Of a DNA stretch of 9,604 nt, positions 5,660 through 9,604 are shown piece after piece. How positions within the stretch are numbered: position 1 is the first letter of the stretch; each line of letters starts with the position of its first letter. The notes beneath the pieces are model-generated. The model was given only the letters and a program-made list of their open reading frames with translations, made no database searches and was not told where the DNA came from. This DNA comes from Minisyncoccota bacterium (lineage in GTDB: Bacteria; Verrucomicrobiota; Lentisphaeria; Oligosphaerales; MVZH01). The stretch is taken from contig JAIPIM010000147.1 of NCBI GenBank assembly GCA_021734725.1, positions 1 to 9,604 of the forward strand. Reading direction: 5' to 3'. Position numbers and translations under genes: made by a program.

Positions 5660-8600
5660 TCAGTCCAGTCTGACATGCCCCAGGCGCTGCATGGGGAATG
5701 AGTACGTCCAGATATAGGCCAGGGCGGGTGTCCATTGGTAGTACTTGTCGCCGTGCGTACGCGCGAAGTCCGCGCTGAGTGTTCCTATCTTGTCGTTCCC
5801 GGCTATTTTTTCTTTTGGAATCGTAACCATGAGGCTCCACCAGGGACTGTTGTCAGTGGATGGTTTCTCGACATCGAGAGAGATATACGGTTCTTTCCCT
5901 TCCTCGCTATTCGTGGACAACGCGAATCCGCGCATTCCCTGGTAGCCGGCGGCGGTAATGCCGAGAGTCAGGGGTTTTCCGGGTCCCTCGTTGTTCAGTT
6001 GGAGATACCGGCTGATGGTCGCGGCGAACCAGCCTCGCCCTTCCTCCTCGGCCTCGCCGTCTCTGGTTGCTGAAATAGGTTCCGTGAGTGGCGGTAATGG
6101 GGTGAAAGAGGAGGTGTCGGCGTTCCATTCGTCCTCGGGCGAATACGAAACTCGGACACCACAGGGGGCATGCCAGTTGAGGTATTTGCTGAGGTAGGCA
6201 TGGAAGACCGCCCGGGTTACGTGCTCGTTATCCGCGAGTTCGGGAATGTCGAATCTCAGGTAGCTTTGATGAGGAACGAGAGGGTTCGTCATGTGCCCGG
6301 CGTAAATGCGGTCGCTGCCGACGACGTCACCGGTATCGCGTTGCACGGCGACAGTACTTGCCGGCGGTATTTTTATGGTTCGACTGGGTGGGTACCAGCG
6401 CGCCGGTGTTCCCGTTATCCCGGTTGTGTCCAGTCCATAGTTCGACTTCCAATGTTTAAAAGGGGGGGCTGGGTAGAGCGTGCTGTCGGGACGCATCGCA
6501 AACTCCAGAACGGGTGTTTTCCCGCGCCAGAGGCGCATCACAACGCTGTCTTTGTCGTTTGTCGGCGGCACGAACTGCGTGCATTGAAAGAGAACGTAGA
6601 GATTGTCGTCATCCTGCATCATTTTAATCTTTGTCGGCAGGTCCGCCGGGAAGCCGACATTGAGGTCGGCGTTCTGCGGGCTCGGGCTGCCCTGGATCAA
6701 GTTGATGCTTGCCGTACTCTGCCAGCATTCGGATTCGGGATTTGGATCGGGAGCGATGTCGGTATGCGCGACATTGTACTCGGGGCTGCCGCGTTCCAGC
6801 CATTCCTGAGTCATCCTTCCCAGGGCAAGGGGGCCGTCGGGCGACGAATAGCGTCCCCAGCCCATGGTATGGACTTCGAAGAATCGTCGCAGCCACATGA
6901 GGCGGCGCTGAAAACTGTTGCGGCCTTTGGGTGTTGGGTTGTCCGCGTTGTCGCCCATGGCGATGCGCAGTCGATCTCGCGGGTCCGATTGTCGGCTGGC
7001 GTAGTGGATCACGGTCATGTCGTCCGGAGACAGCGTCGGCAGGGTCCCCTTTGCCTGACTGGTTACATCGCGGGTGCTGCCGTCTTTCTCGAAAAGAGTG
7101 GCCGTCGGACCTGGTTGAATCAGTATGCGTTGGCCTGTTTGCAGGGTGCCGTGATACGTGATTTCACCGTCCTTCCAGCGCAGTGCGGGTTGTCGGATTG
7201 TGCTGTCCACGGGAGCGAGCGCGATTGTGTACGTTTTGCGTGCGGTACCGGCGTTGCGCAGTGTCCAGGCGGAATTGGTTCGCACCGTCCAGTCGGGGTC
7301 CGCGGGCAGGCCTGCTTTCCTGGACGCGGCATGCAGGCTGTCCTGCAGTTGTTTCAGTACTTCGGGAGGGTACGTCTGGTTGTACAGCATGGTGATGCTG
7401 AACGAATGGCCGGGCATTGCGCGCACTTGTTTCGTTGGCCAAGGCTGTTCGTAACGGTCGATGAGTAGACGGTAGAAGGCGTTCATGCTTTCGCCGGCGG
7501 GTCCGAAGAACTCACGGCAGTGTTTCTGGATGGCCGCGTCCACGTCCATGTCGGGGTTCCAGAGCAGGCGGAAGTGGAGCCAGGTGGACAAGTAATTTTG
7601 CGGTGTCTTCCCCCCTCCGTAAATGCCGTCGAAATAGATGCCCCGGCAGTGGGGGCGGATATCCCTGAGCCAACGTTGAAGGACATGGGGATACAAGAGC
7701 GGCATTCCCGTGTGGGTGTTCGACCCGTATTGACGCAAGTGCAGGCGGCTCGGGTCATTCCCGAGTTTTTCGCTCCAGGCCTTGACCAGCCCGAGATTGC
7801 TTTCGTAGATCTCCGGTTGCTTATTCATGTAGGTATGGGCGTAATTCGGCGGGTGAATGCAGAGTTGAACGCACACATTATCGGGCAGCGGGAAGTCGGG
7901 TGGATGCAGCCAGGTCGTGTAGGCGCCCGATACGACGCGTTTGTTGGGATAGCGTTCGGCGACGCCCTCCGCGACGCGACGGATGTAATCCCACCACATG
8001 TTTGACCATTTGCCGTCGTACCCCGCTTTTCGTTTTGCCTGGCACCGCTCGCAGGCGCAGCCACCTGCGGGGTAGAGATCGTCGGGCCAGACAGGGATGT
8101 ACTGTTGGGTAGGACGTGTCGAAAACATGTAATTCTCGCCGCTGGTGTACCATTCCTCGATATGCCGAAGTTCGGCTTCCGCAACGCCCGGTTCGCTGTA
8201 GCACAGGAAACGCCTGCTTCGGCTGCCGTCGGCGTTGAGCATGAAGTACTCGGGATGATCGTCGTAGTAGCGTTTCTCCCAGCCTCGTCCGTGGGTGTGG
8301 CCCACCGCGCAGCGGTCGGCGTTTCCGCCTTTTGTGACCGGCAGGGATACATGACCGCTGAGTCGCTTGGTAAAAACAGGTGCGTCGGTGTAATCGATGG
8401 GGCGCGTCAAGCTGATGGTGGAGGTTTTCGGGATGACGGTTCCCAGGTGTTCGTTGCCGGGCGCCGCCAAGTAAAAACGGACGCCCACATAGTTTTCAAG
8501 GAACGTGTACACCGCGTGCATGATGCCGCGGTCCAAGTCTTCTTTGGTGTTGTTTTCCGGCCTATTGGCGTCGGCGATCTCGCCGAGAATGGCGATGCCG

Positions 8601-9004
8601 CGCGGGAAACTGACAATGCGCAGTCCTTCCGGCTTTTCGGGGAGGGCGAGTTCGTAGGCGTCCGACAGTCTGCTTCGGCCCACAAGGATGAGGGGGCCTT
8701 TCGCGGGTGCCTGGGATGCGGGGACAATGGGCAATGTCGCGCCGCTGGCCATGGCGAGGTATGTTTGCAGTTCCTCGGCGGCGGTCAACTGGGTGAGGGT
8801 GGAGCGACCTGTCTTGTCGCAGGCCGCCAGGGGGGAGTCCGGGACAACGATGGTTGCGGCCGGTTGTTCATTGCGGACCACGCTGATGTCGCTGGGCGCA
8901 CACCCCCACAGGCCGAGCAGTATAACGGCTGCTGTAAGAGTGGATATGACGCCGGATGTACGACATCTTCGCGGGCCGCATGTTAACAGCGATTCTTTGC
9001 GCAT
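5660..9004 (-). CDS. DUF4838 lipoprotein with CBM9-like module split by a DNRLRE-type domain
   Basis: This 1114-aa protein is predicted to be a lipoprotein. After a basic N-terminus comes a hydrophobic stretch ending LLGLWGC, with Cys35 as the lipidation site. The ATG at 9004 has GAGAGG 4 nt upstream and gives a normal-length signal; an ATG 13 codons earlier (9043) is possible. Residues about 50-190 resemble the N-domain of GH67/GH20-type enzymes (LTAAEELQTYLAMASGATLP, GIMHAVYTFLENYVGVRFY). Residues about 215-520 match DUF4838: HTHGRGW at 236-242, HPEYFMLNADG at 250-260, a cysteine cluster CACERC at 316-321, YTTWLHPPDFPLPDNV at 362-377, RGIYFDGIYGGG at 454-465. Residues about 747-877 look like the first half of a CBM9-type module (DNLYVLFQCTQ at 800-810). 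Residues about 883-1045 look like a DNRLRE/CBM96-type beta domain (QSYLRFDIPEL, VTRAVFHAYL, DEWN). Residues 1049-1114 resemble the second half of CBM9 (WWSLMVTIPKEKI). It is the first gene of the run and homologous to, but quite divergent from, the other DUF4838 gene. Its substrate is unknown. Confidence 0.91.
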   Translation of the reverse strand: MRKESLLTCGPRRCRTSGVISTLTAAVILLGLWGCAPSDISVVRNEQPAATIVVPDSPLAACDKTGRSTLTQLTAAEELQTYLAMASGATLPIVPASQAPAKGPLILVGRSRLSDAYELALPEKPEGLRIVSFPRGIAILGEIADANRPENNTKEDLDRGIMHAVYTFLENYVGVRFYLAAPGNEHLGTVIPKTSTISLTRPIDYTDAPVFTKRLSGHVSLPVTKGGNADRCAVGHTHGRGWEKRYYDDHPEYFMLNADGSRSRRFLCYSEPGVAEAELRHIEEWYTSGENYMFSTRPTQQYIPVWPDDLYPAGGCACERCQAKRKAGYDGKWSNMWWDYIRRVAEGVAERYPNKRVVSGAYTTWLHPPDFPLPDNVCVQLCIHPPNYAHTYMNKQPEIYESNLGLVKAWSEKLGNDPSRLHLRQYGSNTHTGMPLLYPHVLQRWLRDIRPHCRGIYFDGIYGGGKTPQNYLSTWLHFRLLWNPDMDVDAAIQKHCREFFGPAGESMNAFYRLLIDRYEQPWPTKQVRAMPGHSFSITMLYNQTYPPEVLKQLQDSLHAASRKAGLPADPDWTVRTNSAWTLRNAGTARKTYTIALAPVDSTIRQPALRWKDGEITYHGTLQTGQRILIQPGPTATLFEKDGSTRDVTSQAKGTLPTLSPDDMTVIHYASRQSDPRDRLRIAMGDNADNPTPKGRNSFQRRLMWLRRFFEVHTMGWGRYSSPDGPLALGRMTQEWLERGSPEYNVAHTDIAPDPNPESECWQSTASINLIQGSPSPQNADLNVGFPADLPTKIKMMQDDDNLYVLFQCTQFVPPTNDKDSVVMRLWRGKTPVLEFAMRPDSTLYPAPPFKHWKSNYGLDTTGITGTPARWYPPSRTIKIPPASTVAVQRDTGDVVGSDRIYAGHMTNPLVPHQSYLRFDIPELADNEHVTRAVFHAYLSKYLNWHAPCGVRVSYSPEDEWNADTSSFTPLPPLTEPISATRDGEAEEEGRGWFAATISRYLQLNNEGPGKPLTLGITAAGYQGMRGFALSTNSEEGKEPYISLDVEKPSTDNSPWWSLMVTIPKEKIAGNDKIGTLSADFARTHGDKYYQWTPALAYIWTYSFPMQRLGHVRLD

Positions 9005-9171
9005 TGTACCTCTCTTGCTGGATGTGTTGAACGTTCTTGCCATGTGTCAGCCTTGGCGAATCCGATGTGTGTCGCGCATGGTTTGTTCCATAATTCTTTG
9101 GGGTAGAGGGGGTGGTCCTGCCCGTTACCCATGAGTCGCCTCAGGCAATAAGAAATTAGCAAACCCTAAGC
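9005..9171. other. Upstream leader of the DUF4838 lipoprotein gene
   Basis: No gene is visible. An AT-rich stretch at about 9145-9166 (minus strand TTTGCTAATTTCTTATTG) is the most promoter-like place before the gene, but I could not find a convincing -35/-10 pair. Confidence 0.3.
9009..9015 (-). promoter_or_regulatory. Ribosome binding site for the DUF4838 lipoprotein start at 9004
   Basis: AGAGAGG on the minus strand, 4 nt before the ATG at 9004. The competing ATG at 9043 has AAGG 7 nt upstream, so the start remains open between the two; lipoprotein signal length favours 9004. Confidence 0.45.
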
Positions 9172-9354
9172 CCCGCTCGCTGAAGACTCGCTGCGACTGC
9201 CGCCTGAAGGCGGAACTCAGGCAAATGGCGGTCGAATCCCGTAGTGGCGTGTTGTGCGCCTGCTCCACGCGTCACGCTTCCGCGAGGACGTTTTAACGGT
9301 CCGGTCTGAGTTCCGCGTTTACGCGGCAACCGGAGCGAGTCTTCAGCGAGCGGG
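9172..9354. repeat. 49-bp imperfect inverted repeat pair (REP/MITE-like element)
   Basis: The left arm is 9172-9220 and the right arm 9306-9354, separated by 85 bp. The reverse complement of the right arm matches the left arm at 43 of 49 positions without gaps. The outer 21 bases are identical (starting CCCGCTCGCTGAAGACTCGC) and so are the inner 11 (GCGGAACTCAG). Each arm also contains its own hairpin: CCGCC-TGAA-GGCGG in the left arm and, in the same orientation, CCGCG-TAAA-CGCGG in the right arm. Two of the mismatches are a compensatory C-G to G-C swap that preserves this stem. The whole looks like two opposed copies of a palindromic intergenic repeat, or a small non-autonomous mobile element. 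No target-site duplication was recognised. Confidence 0.8.
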
Positions 9355-9531
9355 ATGCGGTTACTGCTCCCATTGACACTTATGGGAAGCGGGCCGGCCT
9401 GCATTATTCACCACAAAGACTCGGAGGCTCTGAGTGTGGACTCAAGTTTTGTCGCAGTTTTTTGTGCCTGAAGTTTTCCCATTTTTCTGAACTGGTTGTT
9501 CGAGTTACGATTACGTGGGGCACTTACACTC
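9355..9531. other. Non-coding stretch with a dispersed-repeat-like motif
   Basis: No gene is supported. On the minus strand, GCCTCCGAGTCTTTGTGGTG (9427-9408) resembles the degenerate 'tctgtgcctctgtgtctctgtggtg' type sequence that I recall as frequent between genes in many environmental bacteria. To its right, 9438-9490 is T-rich on the plus strand (A-rich on minus). TGAGT-CCAC-ACTCA (minus strand, near 9445-9432) is a minor hairpin. Confidence 0.3.
9368..9387. repeat. Small hairpin, 6-bp stem with 8-nt loop
   Basis: TCCCAT (9368-9373) and ATGGGA (9382-9387) are perfect inverted arms around TGACACTT. There is no adjacent T-run, so it is not a clear terminator. It sits 14 bp right of the inverted repeat pair and may be part of the same element. 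Confidence 0.35.
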
Positions 9532-9603
9532 TCACCGTAATCCGCAATTGTCCGCCGCCCACATTGAGTTGAGGTGCTGATTTACGTTGGTCAGCGGGTC
9601 GCC
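9532..9603 (-). CDS. Possible 3' end of an upstream gene (right edge, partial)
   Basis: From the right edge, one minus-strand frame is open for 23 codons to a TGA at 9532-9534 (GDPLTNVNQHLNSMWAADN..., about 74% GC at third positions). Another frame is open from 9604 to a TAA at 9524-9526 (ending GGGQLRITVRV). Either could be the tail of a gene transcribed ahead of the DUF4838 lipoprotein gene. The stretch is too short to decide or name, and it may be non-coding. Confidence 0.18.
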   Translation of the reverse strand, partial: GDPLTNVNQHLNSMWAADNCGLR

Positions 9604-9604
9604 G

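Noticed and set aside
5618..5660. Intrinsic terminator after the lipoprotein gene
   Set aside because: An 8-bp stem with a 27-nt loop and no following T-run does not meet the usual pattern; kept only as an inverted repeat.
6170..7468. Plus-strand open frame of 432 codons
   Set aside because: Antisense shadow of the lipoprotein gene; arginine- and cysteine-rich composition typical of out-of-frame translation.
8105..8986. Plus-strand open frame of 293 codons
   Set aside because: Antisense shadow of the lipoprotein gene, with no supporting domain or binding site.
9156..9404. Minus-strand open frame of 82 codons
   Set aside because: It only translates the inverted repeat pair and its loop; there is no conserved protein signature and no ribosome binding site of note.

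Overview
The window looks like a GC-rich chromosome segment (roughly 60% GC by eye) from a bacterium of the Planctomycetes-Verrucomicrobia-Lentisphaerae group, most likely Lentisphaerota or Kiritimatiellota. The evidence is a prepilin of the FTLIELLVVIAIIAIL / H-X9-DG type, which these phyla carry in large numbers next to carbohydrate-active genes, together with very large secreted proteins of the DUF4838 type. This placement is inferred from gene style; there is no rRNA or other marker in the window.

Every gene I trust is on the minus strand, so transcription runs from right to left. In that order: (a) 9005-9604, about 600 bases with almost no coding signal, holding a 49-bp imperfect inverted repeat pair whose arms each form an internal hairpin, a small separate hairpin, a dispersed-repeat-like stretch, and perhaps the last codons of an upstream gene at the right edge; (b) 9004-5660, a 1114-aa lipoprotein with a glycosidase-like N-domain, a DUF4838 domain and a C-terminal CBM9-like domain that seems to be split by an inserted DNRLRE-type beta domain; (c) 5555-4830, a type IV prepilin/pseudopilin gene interrupted by one in-frame TAG at 5115-5117; (d) 4813-1265, a 1182-aa secreted DUF4838 protein with CBM9-like and Ig-like C-terminal domains; (e) 1264-1033, an intergenic stretch containing 42-bp tandem repeats that begin inside the end of the previous gene; (f) 1032-1, the N-terminal 344 residues of a secreted protein with a glutamine-amidotransferase-like fold and the start of a beta-sandwich, cut by the left edge.

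Together the genes read as a polysaccharide or glycoconjugate utilisation locus: two different secreted or surface DUF4838 proteins with sugar-binding modules, a pseudopilin that could belong to a secretion or surface structure, and another large secreted protein. The substrate cannot be read from the sequence. No regulator, transporter or sulfatase lies inside the window.

The points most worth checking are the amber codon in the prepilin gene, with the diagnostic C-terminal motif intact downstream; the CBM9/DNRLRE domain insertion; the 42-bp repeats that supply a gene's last codons and stop codon; and the inverted repeat with compensatory changes in its internal hairpins.
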